This document shows, piece by piece, positions 8,567 to 16,510 of a DNA stretch of 64,000 bases; the first letter of the stretch is position 1; each line of letters starts with the position of its first letter. The stretch lies in assembly GCA_021325365.1 (NCBI GenBank), contig JAJPHF010000146.1, positions 29,450 to 93,449 of the forward strand. Direction: 5' to 3'. The notes beneath the pieces are model-generated. The model was not told the DNA's origin and did no database searches. It worked only from the letters and a program-made list of their open reading frames with translations. Origin of the DNA: Pseudomonadota bacterium. Lineage in GTDB: Bacteria; Chloroflexota; UBA6077; JAJPHF01. The position numbers and the translations under genes were made by a program.

Positions 8567-8751
8567 GCCACCCCCGCATGGCACAAGAGTGCCGCCAAGC
8601 GCGTGACGCTCTCGGGGCGCTGCTTGCTCGCCCTGCCCGGTCCCCGCTCGGCTCGGTTGACTCCGCCCGCATTGTATACGATTAGAACGACAGGTGGGTT
8701 GTCCCTCGCGGTCCAAATCAGCACCCAGCAGCACGCCGTACCGGAGGCGGG

Positions 8752-9888
8752 ATGCCCCAACAGCAGACCGCTCAGCACTCAGCGCTCAGCACTCAGCACT
8801 CTTCCGTCCAGCGCATCGGCGTGCTGACGGGGGGCGGCGACTGTCCGGGGCTGAACGCCGTCCTGCGCGGGCTGGTCAAGACCGCCGTGGGGAGCTACGG
8901 CTGGGAAGTGCTCGGCTTCGAGGACGGCTTCGACGGCCTGCTCGACCCCGAGCGCGTGCAGCCGCTCACCCTCGACGCCGTCCGCGGCATCCTCCCGCGC
9001 GGCGGCACCATCCTGGGCACCACCAACCGCAGCAACCCCTTCGACTATGTCTGGAAGGAGCACGGCGCCGTGCGCCGCGCCGATCGCTCGGCCGAGGCGC
9101 TGGCGCGGTTCGCCGCCCTGAGCCTGGACGCGCTCGTGGTCGTCGGCGGCGACGGCACGCTCGCCATCGCCGAGCGGTTCTACCGGCTCGGCGTGCCCGT
9201 CGTCGGCGTGCCCAAGACGATCGACAACGACCTCTCCGCCACCGACGTGACCTTTGGCTACCAGACCGCGCTGCAAACCGCCACCGAGGCCATCGATCGC
9301 CTGCACACAACCGCCGAGAGCCACCATCGCGTGCTCGTGGTCGAGGTGATGGGGCGCCATGCCGGGTGGATCGCCATCGAGTCCGGCCTGGCGGGCGGCG
9401 CCGACGTGATCCTGCTGCCCGAGCTCCCCTTCGACATCGACCAGGTCGTCATCGCGCTGGCGGCGCGCCAGCGCCGCGGCCGCGGCTTTAGCATCGTGGT
9501 GGCCGCCGAGGGCGCCGCCCCGCGCGGCGGCGCGCCGTTCGTCCAGCCCTCGGCCGACAAGACCAGCCCCACCCGCCTGGGCGGTATCGGCGCCTGGCTC
9601 GTAGCTGAGATCGAGGCGCGCATGGAGGTCGAGGCGCGTGCCGTCGTGCTAGGCCACCTGCAGCGCGGCGGCAGCCCCGTGGCCTTCGACCGCGTGCTGG
9701 GCACGCGCTTCGGCGCTGCGGCCGCCCGCCTGATCGCGGCCGGCGGCTTTGGCCAGATGGTCGCGCTCCAAACGCCGCGCGTCGTCCCCGTCCCCCTGGC
9801 GGAGGCCGTCGGCGCGCTGAAGCGCGTCCCCCCCGACGGCGAGCTGGTCCAGACTGCGCGCGGCCTCGGCATCGGCTTCGGCGACTAA
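8752..9888 (+). CDS. pfkA: 6-phosphofructokinase
   Basis: A 378-residue glycolytic enzyme phosphorylating fructose 6-phosphate. Motifs: GVLTGGGDCPGLNAVLRG, VVVGGDGTLAIAE (132-136 GGDGT), PKTIDNDLSATDVTFGY (154 on), VVEVMGRHAGWIA. Gly in GGDGT is typical of ATP users, while Lys in PKTIDND occurs in PPi enzymes and in actinobacterial-type group III ATP enzymes; ATP is the more likely donor. The first ~18 residues (QQTAQHSALSTQHSS) come from a CTCAGCACT repeat and are probably not part of the fold. A GGAGG site lies four bases before ATG 8752. Confidence 0.93.
   Translation: MPQQQTAQHSALSTQHSSVQRIGVLTGGGDCPGLNAVLRGLVKTAVGSYGWEVLGFEDGFDGLLDPERVQPLTLDAVRGILPRGGTILGTTNRSNPFDYVWKEHGAVRRADRSAEALARFAALSLDALVVVGGDGTLAIAERFYRLGVPVVGVPKTIDNDLSATDVTFGYQTALQTATEAIDRLHTTAESHHRVLVVEVMGRHAGWIAIESGLAGGADVILLPELPFDIDQVVIALAARQRRGRGFSIVVAAEGAAPRGGAPFVQPSADKTSPTRLGGIGAWLVAEIEARMEVEARAVVLGHLQRGGSPVAFDRVLGTRFGAAAARLIAAGGFGQMVALQTPRVVPVPLAEAVGALKRVPPDGELVQTARGLGIGFGD
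8771..8801 (+). repeat. CTCAGCACT-type short tandem repeat, copy 2
   Basis: Perfect or near-perfect CTCAGCACTCAGCGCTCAGC-type units inside the 5' codons of pfkA, encoding HSALSTQHS. Confidence 0.8.
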
Positions 9889-9986
9889 CCCGCTCCCGCC
9901 CCTCGCTAAGGCGACGGCTGACACATCCGAGTCCGTCCCTGCCGCCTCCTCCACGTCCGGGGGGCCGAGGCGGTAGTGATGCACGC

Positions 9987-10022
9987 TCCCCTTTCCTTCA
10001 GGGAGGGGGGCCGGGGGGTAGG
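9987..10022. repeat. GA-rich hairpin repeat (family D) abutting ftsZ stop
   Basis: CTCCCCTTTCCTTCAGGGAG followed by GGGGGCCGGGGGGTAGG ends exactly where the ftsZ stop codon (10023) begins. Related copies end at the stops of a binding protein (34457), a hydrolase (45750) and galE (59528), and one lies inside cobA-hemD. Confidence 0.7.
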
Positions 10023-11279
10023 TCAGCGCTGCCGCCGTCGGCGCAGGAACGCGGGCAGGTCCAGGTCATCCTCGTCCGGGGCTTCGGCCAGCGGCGGCTC
10101 GCGGTCCCAGTCCCGCTCGCGGTCACGGTCCCAATCGTGGTCCCAGTCGCGCTCCCGGTCGCGCTCGCGCTCGTAGCCGGCGTCGCGCTCGCGCGCCGGC
10201 GGCGCCGCCCGGCGGTCGCGGCTCTCGCGGGCGGGCACGCTGTCCGTGCCCGGCAGGCCGGTCGCGATCAGCGTCAGCTTCACCTCGGGCTGCGGCCGCG
10301 GGTGGACCACGGCGCCGACGAGGATGTTCGCCCCCGGATCGACGACCTCGTAGATGGCGTTCGCCGCCTCGCTCACCTCGGTCAGGGTCAGGTCCGGCCC
10401 GCCGGTGATGTTGATCAGCACGCCGCGCGCCCCGGCGATCGAGGCGTCGAGCAGGGGGCTGTTGATCGCCGCGTGCGCCGCCTGCAGCGCCCGCGAGTCG
10501 CCGCGCGCCTCGCCGACCGCCATCAGCGCCGTGCCGGCGTCGGTCATCACCGACTTCACGTCGGCGAAGTCGAGGTTGATCAGGCCGGTGTAAGTCACCA
10601 GGTCGGCGATGCCCTGTACCCCCTGGCGCAGCACGTCGTCGGCCAGGCGGAACGCCTCGACCATCGGCAGGTGCCCGTCGCTGAGCCGCATCAGGCGGTC
10701 GTTCGGAATGACGATCAGCGCGTCGACGTGCTCCCGCAGCGCCTGCAGGCCCCCCTCCGCCGACCGCCGGCGGCGCGAGCCCTCGAACGCGAACGGCAGC
10801 GTCACCACCGCCACCGTTAGCGCCCCCTCCTCGCGCGCGAGGCCCGCGACCACCGGGGCCGCGCCCGTCCCCGTGCCGCCCCCCATGCCGGCCGTGATGA
10901 ACACCATGTCCGCGCCGGCCACCGCCTCGCGCAGCTCGCCCTCGCTGGCCTGCGCCGCCCGCTCGCCCTGGAAGGGGTCGCCCCCCGCCCCAAGGCCGCG
11001 GGTCGTGCCGCTGCCGATGCAGATGCGGCGCAGCGCGTGCGACTGCGCCAGCGCTTGCGCGTCCGTGTTCACGGCGATGAACTCGACGCCCCGCACGTCG
11101 GCCTCGATCATCCGGTTCACGGCGTTGCCGCCGCCGCCGCCCACGCCGACGATCCGCACCTCCGTGAAGCCGCGGGCTTGCGCCACGGTGGGGGTGGTCT
11201 CCAGTATACGCGGCACCACGGGCTCGGGCCGGGTGGGCTCGCCGAGCCGGTCCGGGTTGAAGCCGCCCTGCTTAGCCAC
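10023..11279 (-). CDS. ftsZ: Cell division protein FtsZ
   Basis: A 418-residue tubulin-like GTPase that forms the division ring. Visible: VGVGGGGGNAVNRM, GTP signature GGGTGTG (133-139), PFAFEGSRRR, NLDFADVK (T7 loop) and GGPDLTLTEV. A 35-residue N-terminal tail precedes the fold. The C-terminal linker carries an Arg/Asp/Trp repeat (RERDWD units, DNA about 10095-10190) before the conserved end DDLDLPAFLRRR, which in other bacteria binds partners. GTG start 11279 overlaps the parA stop by eight bases, so the two are translationally coupled. A hairpin repeat directly follows the stop. Confidence 0.97.
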   Translation of the reverse strand: MAKQGGFNPDRLGEPTRPEPVVPRILETTPTVAQARGFTEVRIVGVGGGGGNAVNRMIEADVRGVEFIAVNTDAQALAQSHALRRICIGSGTTRGLGAGGDPFQGERAAQASEGELREAVAGADMVFITAGMGGGTGTGAAPVVAGLAREEGALTVAVVTLPFAFEGSRRRRSAEGGLQALREHVDALIVIPNDRLMRLSDGHLPMVEAFRLADDVLRQGVQGIADLVTYTGLINLDFADVKSVMTDAGTALMAVGEARGDSRALQAAHAAINSPLLDASIAGARGVLINITGGPDLTLTEVSEAANAIYEVVDPGANILVGAVVHPRPQPEVKLTLIATGLPGTDSVPARESRDRRAAPPARERDAGYERERDRERDWDHDWDRDRERDWDREPPLAEAPDEDDLDLPAFLRRRRQR

Positions 11280-12033
11280 GCTCTACCACCTCTCGGGCCA
11301 GGGCCAGGTACATCTCCGCGGCGCGCTCCGCGCCGGTGTAGCGGAACACCGAGGTGCCCGCCGAGCCTGCCTCTAGTATCTTACTGTTCGTGCCGATCTC
11401 CGTGCGAAACACCAGCTCGCCCCAGCGGTCGCGCAGGTACTCCGCCACGGCGCGCTCCTCGCGCAGGCGGCGGTCGAGCTTGCTCAGCAGAATCCCCAGG
11501 ATGCGCAGGCGCGGATTCAAATAGGTAATCTCCTCGATGCTCTCCTGTAGCATCTGCAGTCCCTGCAGCGAGAAGAAGCGCGCCTCCGTCGGCACGACCA
11601 CGGCGCCCGCGGCCACCAGCGCGTTGATGGTCAGCAGGCCCAGCGCCGGCGGCGTGTCGATCAGCACGAAGTCGTACGCCTCCTCGACGGTCGCCAGCTG
11701 GTCGCGCAGGCGCAGCTCGCGGCCCAGCTTGTTCATCAGCGCCGCCTCGGCGCCCGCCAGCGGAATGGCCGAGGGCACCAGGTCCAGGCCCGCGTGTGTC
11801 TGCAGGTTGACGGCCACGATGGGGAGCGGGCACTGGCGGTCGAGCAGGGCGTCCGCAATGGTCCGCTCGGTCTGCTTCTCCAGGCCGAACGCCGCGGTCA
11901 GGTTGCCCTGGGGGTCCATGTCGATCAGCAGCACGCGGCGGTCGAGCAGGGTGAGAGAGGCGCCCAGGTTGGCCGTGGTGGTTGTCTTGCCGACGCCACC
12001 CTTCTGATTGGCGACGGCGATGATGCGCGCCAT
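11272..12033 (-). CDS. parA: ParA/Soj-type partition ATPase
   Basis: A 253-residue deviant Walker ATPase of the ParA/Soj family. Motifs: NQKGGVGKTTTTANL (Walker A at 11-19, signature Lys present), LLIDMDPQGNLT, VLIDTPPALGLLTINAL. It probably positions the chromosome or another cargo. No parB lies beside it; instead it is directly upstream of, and overlaps, ftsZ, which suggests a role linking segregation or placement with division. The C-terminus lacks the MinD-type amphipathic membrane helix, so ParA is a better call than MinD. Confidence 0.93.
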   Translation of the reverse strand: MARIIAVANQKGGVGKTTTTANLGASLTLLDRRVLLIDMDPQGNLTAAFGLEKQTERTIADALLDRQCPLPIVAVNLQTHAGLDLVPSAIPLAGAEAALMNKLGRELRLRDQLATVEEAYDFVLIDTPPALGLLTINALVAAGAVVVPTEARFFSLQGLQMLQESIEEITYLNPRLRILGILLSKLDRRLREERAVAEYLRDRWGELVFRTEIGTNSKILEAGSAGTSVFRYTGAERAAEMYLALAREVVERG

Positions 12034-12580
12034 GTGTGGTGTCGTTCTCCCTCTCCGCTCGGGGACCCGCAGAGCGCGGTATGAGGCTGCCGGATGGTAG
12101 CATAGCCCCCGTGCGGGCGCAACGCGCCCGCGGGGCGCCGGGTCTCCCTCCCAAGCCCCGGCGGCTCGTCGCCCTCACGCGCCGGGCCGACCCGGTGGCC
12201 TCTCGAAGCTTCGCTCGCGCGGCGCCCGCCTGTTCGTCGCCGCTGGATGCCGCGCCGCCGCGGAGTGTAACGTTTGGGCTGCCGCGCCGTTTAATACGGT
12301 GACAGGGAGGGACCGTCCCACGCCGGCCCGGCACTCGGGGCGTGGTGGCATGCCCTGAATCCTGCAACGGATTCGCTCGCGCGGCTCGCGTCGCGGCAAC
12401 CCGGCGCAGGGAACGGGGCCAGGTGCGCGTCCCCCGGCAAGCGAAGGGAGGTGGCGGCGCGGCGACGGTACGGGGCAGGCCCAACGCCAGCTCCTGCAAC
12501 TCTCAACCTATCCCAGCCCGCGCCCCGGCTGGCGTCCGGCCGCCGCGTGGCTAGGGGCACCCAGCGGAAGGAGATACTGA
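12034..12580. other. Intergenic region between parA and secreted-protein cluster
   Basis: 547 bases between two divergent transcription units. I see no credible gene. It must hold promoters in both directions, but no consensus pair stands out. The part at about 12340-12520 is very GC-rich with many short complementary stretches and could be a structured leader for the first secreted-protein gene; I cannot match it to a known riboswitch. Confidence 0.5.
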
Positions 12581-13279
12581 ATGCGGCGACTATTTGCGGC
12601 GTTCGTGCTGGCCAGCACGGTGTCGCTGAGCGCGATGATCCCCAGCGCCTCGGCGCAGATTCCCGGGTTCCAGTCCTTCGGCTTCAACGGCAACACGCCG
12701 TTCTTCAGCACGGGCCTGAACGCCGGCCCGGTGCAGTGCCAGGCGGGCGGCCAGATCAACCCGACCACCGGCTCGGTGACGCCGTTCTTCCAGGCAATCG
12801 CGGTGGCGCCGGTGCTCGGCCCCGGCCCCTGCGTGCCGCCCGTCGGCTTCGGTCTGGGCGGCATCGGTCTGGGCGGCATCGGCCTCGGCGGGCTGGGCGC
12901 CGGCGGCCTCGCGAACCTGACGCTCGCGCAGGCGATCAGCCTCGGCTTGGGCACCGTGACCGTGGCCGGCAACGTCATCACCTTCGTCCCGACGGGCGGC
13001 ACGGGCGTCGCGCTGACCGCGGGCCAGTCGCTGAACACCACCACCCTCGGCCAGCTCTGTGCCGCGAACCCGACTGCCTGCGCGAACTTCGGGCTGAACG
13101 GCGGGTTTGGCCTGAACGGCGGGCTCGGCGGGTTCGGGTCCCCCTTCGGTCTCGGCGGCTTCGGCTTCGGCGGCATCGGTGGTCTCAGCCCGGTCGGCGT
13201 CAACGGTGCGCTCAGCGGCTTTGGGATTACCAACGGCCTGAACTGCACCCCCCAGGGCGCCTTCTTGGTCTGCCAGTAG
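12581..13279 (+). CDS. Secreted Gly-rich protein, cluster member 1
   Basis: A 232-residue exported protein of unknown function. Signal peptide MRRLFAAFVLASTVSLSAMI, cut after ASA. The mature chain is Gly/Leu/Phe-rich, with GLGGIGLGGIGLGGLGAGG near the middle and FGLNGGFGLNGGLGGFG later. It has six Cys, including the terminal pair in LNCTPQGAFLVCQ. An AAGGAG site six bases before ATG 12581 supports the start. First of six collinear genes with the same MRR..ASAQ start. Not recognised as an enzyme; composition suggests a surface or matrix component. Confidence 0.8.
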   Translation: MRRLFAAFVLASTVSLSAMIPSASAQIPGFQSFGFNGNTPFFSTGLNAGPVQCQAGGQINPTTGSVTPFFQAIAVAPVLGPGPCVPPVGFGLGGIGLGGIGLGGLGAGGLANLTLAQAISLGLGTVTVAGNVITFVPTGGTGVALTAGQSLNTTTLGQLCAANPTACANFGLNGGFGLNGGLGGFGSPFGLGGFGFGGIGGLSPVGVNGALSGFGITNGLNCTPQGAFLVCQ

Positions 13280-13308
13280 GCCGGCCGGCGGGAGAGGAGA
13301 GACAGCTG

Positions 13309-13974
13309 ATGCGACGACTATTGCCAGCGCTGGCGCTCGCCGCGACCACGGTGCTGTGCGCAGCGCTGCCCGCGAATGCCCAGACCGGCGGCATGGGCTC
13401 CGGCTCGGGCACCGATATGGGCTCCGGGTCGTCCGGCATGAGTATGCCAGGCGGCATGGACATGTCCGGCGGGATGAGCATGCCGGGCGGGATGAGCATG
13501 CCGGGCGGCATGAGCATGCCGGGCGGCATGAGCATGCCGGGCGGGATGAGCATGCCGGGGATGAGCGTGCCGGGGATGAGCATGTCCGGCATGAGCATGG
13601 CCGGGATGGGCATGCCGGGTGGGCAGGGCTACACCTGCGCCATCGGGCAGGTCGTGCCGTTCTTCATGCCGGAGCAGGGCTTCGACCTGGCGGGCCGCCC
13701 GTACTTCTACCAGGTGCAGGGCATCTACGGTCCGTACGACGGCTTCGGCTACCCGGTGCAGGTCATGACGCAGGGCTTGAACGCCGGCGTGCCGTTCGGT
13801 CGCCAGACGATCGGCTACTTGCCGTCGCCGTGCCCGGCGAGCGCTTTCGGCGGCCTGGGCAGCCTGAGCGGTCTGGGCATGGGGGGCGGCGTGTCGGGCA
13901 TGTCCTCGGCCGGCAGCTGGGGCGGCTGGTGGAGCCCCTGGGGCCCGCCCCCACCACAGCAGAGTGGCTGGTAG
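13309..13974 (+). CDS. Secreted Met/Gly-rich repeat protein, cluster member 2
   Basis: A 221-residue exported protein. Signal peptide MRRLLPALALAATTVLCAAL, cut near ANAQ. Residues ~35-105 consist of MSMPGG repeats (about 30 Met), followed by a domain with GYTCAIGQVVPFFMPEQGF, YFYQVQGIYGPYDGFGYPVQ and GYLPSPCP (two Cys), then a Gly/Trp/Pro-rich tail. Dense MxM motifs occur in copper-binding proteins, so metal binding is possible, but none is demonstrated. GGAGAGGAGA lies upstream of ATG 13309. Same signal peptide style as its neighbours. Confidence 0.8.
   Translation: MRRLLPALALAATTVLCAALPANAQTGGMGSGSGTDMGSGSSGMSMPGGMDMSGGMSMPGGMSMPGGMSMPGGMSMPGGMSMPGMSVPGMSMSGMSMAGMGMPGGQGYTCAIGQVVPFFMPEQGFDLAGRPYFYQVQGIYGPYDGFGYPVQVMTQGLNAGVPFGRQTIGYLPSPCPASAFGGLGSLSGLGMGGGVSGMSSAGSWGGWWSPWGPPPPQQSGW
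13471..13560 (+). repeat. Five 18-bp tandem coding repeats (MSMPGG)
   Basis: Five consecutive 18-base units of the form GGSATGAGCATGCCGGGC, differing at one or two positions, with degenerate units on both sides. In-frame and coding, hence prone to copy-number change. Confidence 0.9.
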
Positions 13975-14054
13975 TGTCCGATCCCCCACTCCGTTCGGTA
14001 GTCCGGGGGGCTCGTGAGTTCCGCAGCTTCGGCTGCTAGCGCGAGGTGAGGCGA

Positions 14055-14537
14055 GTGCGGCGAGTTCTGAGCGCGCTCCTACTGTTGGGAGCCTTGACCC
14101 TGTTGGCCGTGCCCGGGGCGTCCGCGCAGTACTGTAGCTTCGGTCCGGGTGCCGGGTTCTACTCGGGCGCGTTCGGGACGCCGGTCTACGGCGACATACC
14201 GTACGCCTACTACCCGTACTACCCGGTCAACCAATACGGTAGCTACTACCCGTACTACGGCGCGCCGCTGTACGGCGGCTTCGGGGGCTACGGTGGCTCG
14301 GGCGCGATCTCGGTCGGCGGCCCGGCCACCTACCCCTACTATCCCTTCACCGGCGCCGGGTACTATCCCTACCCGGCGGGGGTCGGCTTCGGTACCGCTC
14401 AGCCCTATTCGGTCCTGGCGTCCGGGGTGCCCTACGTCGGGAACGGCTTGCCCGTAGGCTTCGGCGGCCGGGGCTTCGGGATCGGCGGCTATCCAAGCAG
14501 TTTCAGCACCACCGGCTACGGCGGGTACGCCTGCTGA
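14055..14537 (+). CDS. Secreted Tyr/Gly/Pro-rich protein, cluster member 3
   Basis: A 160-residue exported protein of unknown function. GTG 14055 is preferred over GTG 14046 because a GAGGTGAGG ribosome site precedes it and the product then starts MRRVLSALLLLGALTLLAVP like its neighbours. Cleavage after ASA leaves QYC at the mature N-terminus; the last residue is also Cys (GGYAC). The body is built from PYYPxxxYG and YYPY motifs with very high Tyr content. No catalytic motif is visible. Confidence 0.8.
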   Translation: MRRVLSALLLLGALTLLAVPGASAQYCSFGPGAGFYSGAFGTPVYGDIPYAYYPYYPVNQYGSYYPYYGAPLYGGFGGYGGSGAISVGGPATYPYYPFTGAGYYPYPAGVGFGTAQPYSVLASGVPYVGNGLPVGFGGRGFGIGGYPSSFSTTGYGGYAC

Positions 14538-14553
14538 GTGTTGGAGGCAGTTC

Positions 14554-15159
14554 GTGCGACAGTTGCTGGGCGCCCTGCTGCTCCTCGGGGGGCTACTGCT
14601 AGCCGCACCCCCGGCGCATGGGCAGTACTGCGGTCAAGGCTTCGGCGGCGGGCAGAACAACCTGTACGCCGCCAACTATACGGGTGGCATCTACCCCACC
14701 TATCCCAACGCCTACGGCGGCTTCTACGGGTATCCGTACTATGGCGGGTCGTACCCCTATCCGTCGTACGGCGGCTACTACCCGTACAGCTCCAACTTCC
14801 TGAACGGCTATACGTTCTTCGGCGCGGGGGGCTACTACCCGAGCTACACCTACGGGGCGTTCAACCCCCAGTTCGGCTTGCCCTACTGGGACTACCCGTC
14901 GGTCGACTTCGGCTATCGCGGGCTCCCGGCGAGCGTCGGCTACTACTATGGTGGCTACCCGTTCTACGGCGGCTACGGCGGCAGCAGCGCCCTCTCGCAG
15001 TATGGCGCCTACCCGCTGGCCGGCGGCAACTACGGCAGCGCCCCGTCGCTCTATCCCGGCACGCCGCCCTACGCCGGCGGCTACGCCCCCTACGCGTCGG
15101 CGCTCTACCTGCCCACCTACTTCACGGGCGGGCAACCGTTCTCGATTCTGTACTGCTAA
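14554..15159 (+). CDS. Secreted Tyr/Gly-rich protein, cluster member 4
   Basis: A 201-residue exported protein. GTG start at 14554 follows TTGGAGG. Signal peptide MRQLLGALLLLGGLLLAAPP ends at AHGQ, leaving QYC as the mature N-terminus; the chain ends in LYC. The body has repeated YGGYYPY, GYPYYGG and FYGGYGG units, over one fifth Tyr by eye. Seventeen bases separate it from member 3, so the cluster is probably one transcript. Function unknown; cross-linking through terminal Cys or through Tyr is a possibility. Confidence 0.8.
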   Translation: MRQLLGALLLLGGLLLAAPPAHGQYCGQGFGGGQNNLYAANYTGGIYPTYPNAYGGFYGYPYYGGSYPYPSYGGYYPYSSNFLNGYTFFGAGGYYPSYTYGAFNPQFGLPYWDYPSVDFGYRGLPASVGYYYGGYPFYGGYGGSSALSQYGAYPLAGGNYGSAPSLYPGTPPYAGGYAPYASALYLPTYFTGGQPFSILYC

Positions 15160-15253
15160 CCTTCCCGGGCGGGGGCGAGGAGCCTGCCGGGCGCGGCCCG
15201 GCCCCGGCCGTTCCCTGGACACTCGCGTTAGTTGTGGTGAGGAGTAGCGGCTC

Positions 15254-15841
15254 ATGTGGCGTCTGCTCGTGGGACTGGCTTTCCTGGGGAGCCTCTTCGT
15301 GGCGGCGCCCAGCGCCTCGGCGCAGTACTGCTCCCTCGGCACGTCCAATACCTATCCCGGCTTCCGCTCGGCGGCGAACATCAACCCCGTCTACGGCGGC
15401 GGCTATCCGGGCTACCAGTACTATCCGTTCCAGCAGTCCTGGTACGGTGGCATCCCGAGCTACTACGCCAGCTACACGAACGGCTACCCGTATGGGCAGA
15501 ACGCCTCGGGCGGCGGCGCCTACGCCGGCTATCCGTACTATGGCGGCGTGGCCGGCGGCGGCAGCCAGCCGTACTTCGGCGCCGGCTACGTCGATCCGAC
15601 GTTCTATGACACCGCGACGCTCGGCAACTACCTGAACCCGTACTACTCTGACATCTTCGGGAACATGCCCTTCTGGACCGGGCAGTACGGCGGCGAGTAC
15701 CCCTACTACAGCACGTTCTACGGCGGCTACCCGGCCTACGGCGGCTTTGCGTACAACGCGGCCTGTGGCTACTATCCCTACGGCTACAACGGGGCGTGCT
15801 CGCCCGCGTGGGTGGGCAGCAACATCTACCAGTGCCGCTAA
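15254..15841 (+). CDS. Secreted Tyr/Gly-rich protein, cluster member 5
   Basis: A 195-residue exported protein. Signal peptide MWRLLVGLAFLGSLFVAAPS, cut after ASA, mature N-terminus QYC. Tyr/Gly-rich body (GGGYPGYQYYPFQ, YGGEYPYYSTFYGGYPAYGG). Four further Cys cluster near the C-terminus, with the final pair in CSPAWVGSNIYQCR. TGAGGAG precedes ATG 15254. Closest in design to members 3 and 4. Confidence 0.8.
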   Translation: MWRLLVGLAFLGSLFVAAPSASAQYCSLGTSNTYPGFRSAANINPVYGGGYPGYQYYPFQQSWYGGIPSYYASYTNGYPYGQNASGGGAYAGYPYYGGVAGGGSQPYFGAGYVDPTFYDTATLGNYLNPYYSDIFGNMPFWTGQYGGEYPYYSTFYGGYPAYGGFAYNAACGYYPYGYNGACSPAWVGSNIYQCR

Positions 15842-15896
15842 GCGCGGCGCCCCCGGTGGGAGCCGAGTGACGGTAGCGAGCGAGAGGAGAAGGTTG

Positions 15897-16376
15897 ATGC
15901 GGCGACTGATGGTGGTCCTGGCGCTGGGGGCCACGCTGCTCGGCGCGGGGGTCCCCGCGGCGTCCGCACAGATGGACCCGTCCGGGGGCTACGGGTACGC
16001 CGGTGCCGGGTACGGCAGCCCTGGCTACGCGAGCTACGGGTACGGCGGCTACTACGGCCCGGGCTACACGCCGGGCGGCCCGATCGGGCCGCTGGCCATC
16101 CCGGGGCCTTATCCTATCGGGCCGTACGGCTCGGGTGGCTACGGCGGCATCGCCGGTTATGCCGGCGTCCCCTACGGGCCCTGGCCGTACTACGCCGCGC
16201 CTGCCCTGAGCGGCATCTACAACGCCACCGGCTATCCCACCTTCGGCTTGTTCCCCTACTTGGCGCAAAACGGCAACGTTAGCAACCCGTCGCCGTACCT
16301 GTACAACCAGCCCTACGCCTTCTTCATGGGCTGCACATCCACCTACGGCGGCAGCAACTACTACGTCTGCCGCTAG
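15897..16376 (+). CDS. Secreted Gly/Tyr/Pro-rich protein, cluster member 6
   Basis: A 159-residue exported protein. Signal peptide MRRLMVVLALGATLLGAGVP, cut after ASA. The N-terminal mature part has GYGSPGYASYGYGGYYGPGY; the C-terminal part is less repetitive (NATGYPTFGLFPYLAQNGN) and ends with the Cys pair in CTSTYGGSNYYVCR. GAGGAGAAGG precedes ATG 15897. Last gene of the cluster; a strong terminator follows within 16 bases of the stop. Confidence 0.8.
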   Translation: MRRLMVVLALGATLLGAGVPAASAQMDPSGGYGYAGAGYGSPGYASYGYGGYYGPGYTPGGPIGPLAIPGPYPIGPYGSGGYGGIAGYAGVPYGPWPYYAAPALSGIYNATGYPTFGLFPYLAQNGNVSNPSPYLYNQPYAFFMGCTSTYGGSNYYVCR

Positions 16377-16391
16377 CTCGCTCGCGCACCA

Positions 16392-16428
16392 GAAGCCCCG
16401 GGGCGCTTACAGAGCGCCCCGGGGCTTC
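16392..16428 (+). terminator. Strong terminator after secreted-protein cluster
   Basis: A perfect 16-bp stem (16392-16407 with 16413-16428) around a five-base loop, 15 bases after the last stop of the cluster. No T-run follows, as is common in GC-rich genomes. Confidence 0.85.
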
Positions 16429-16510
16429 CGTGTTCCCGTCCCCGGCTCGCCCGTGCTCCGCGCCCGGCGCCGCCGTCCGTCTCTTCCTCGGTCGCGTCGG
16501 GCCCGGCCCC

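Noticed and set aside
7805..8734. A longer sirtuin reading starting near 8734
   Set aside because: The added 56 residues are Arg/Pro/Gly-rich without family similarity; the GTG at 8566 gives a standard length.
12380..12450. GGGAAC...GGTGCG...TCCCCCGG resembling a cobalamin-riboswitch core
   Set aside because: The conserved later blocks (CCCGCCACTGT and the GGAGACC region) are missing, so the match is probably a chance effect of GC-rich sequence.
13471..13560. Regular 18-base repeats as a possible CRISPR or satellite array
   Set aside because: They are contiguous without spacers and in frame, coding for MSMPGG units of an exported protein.
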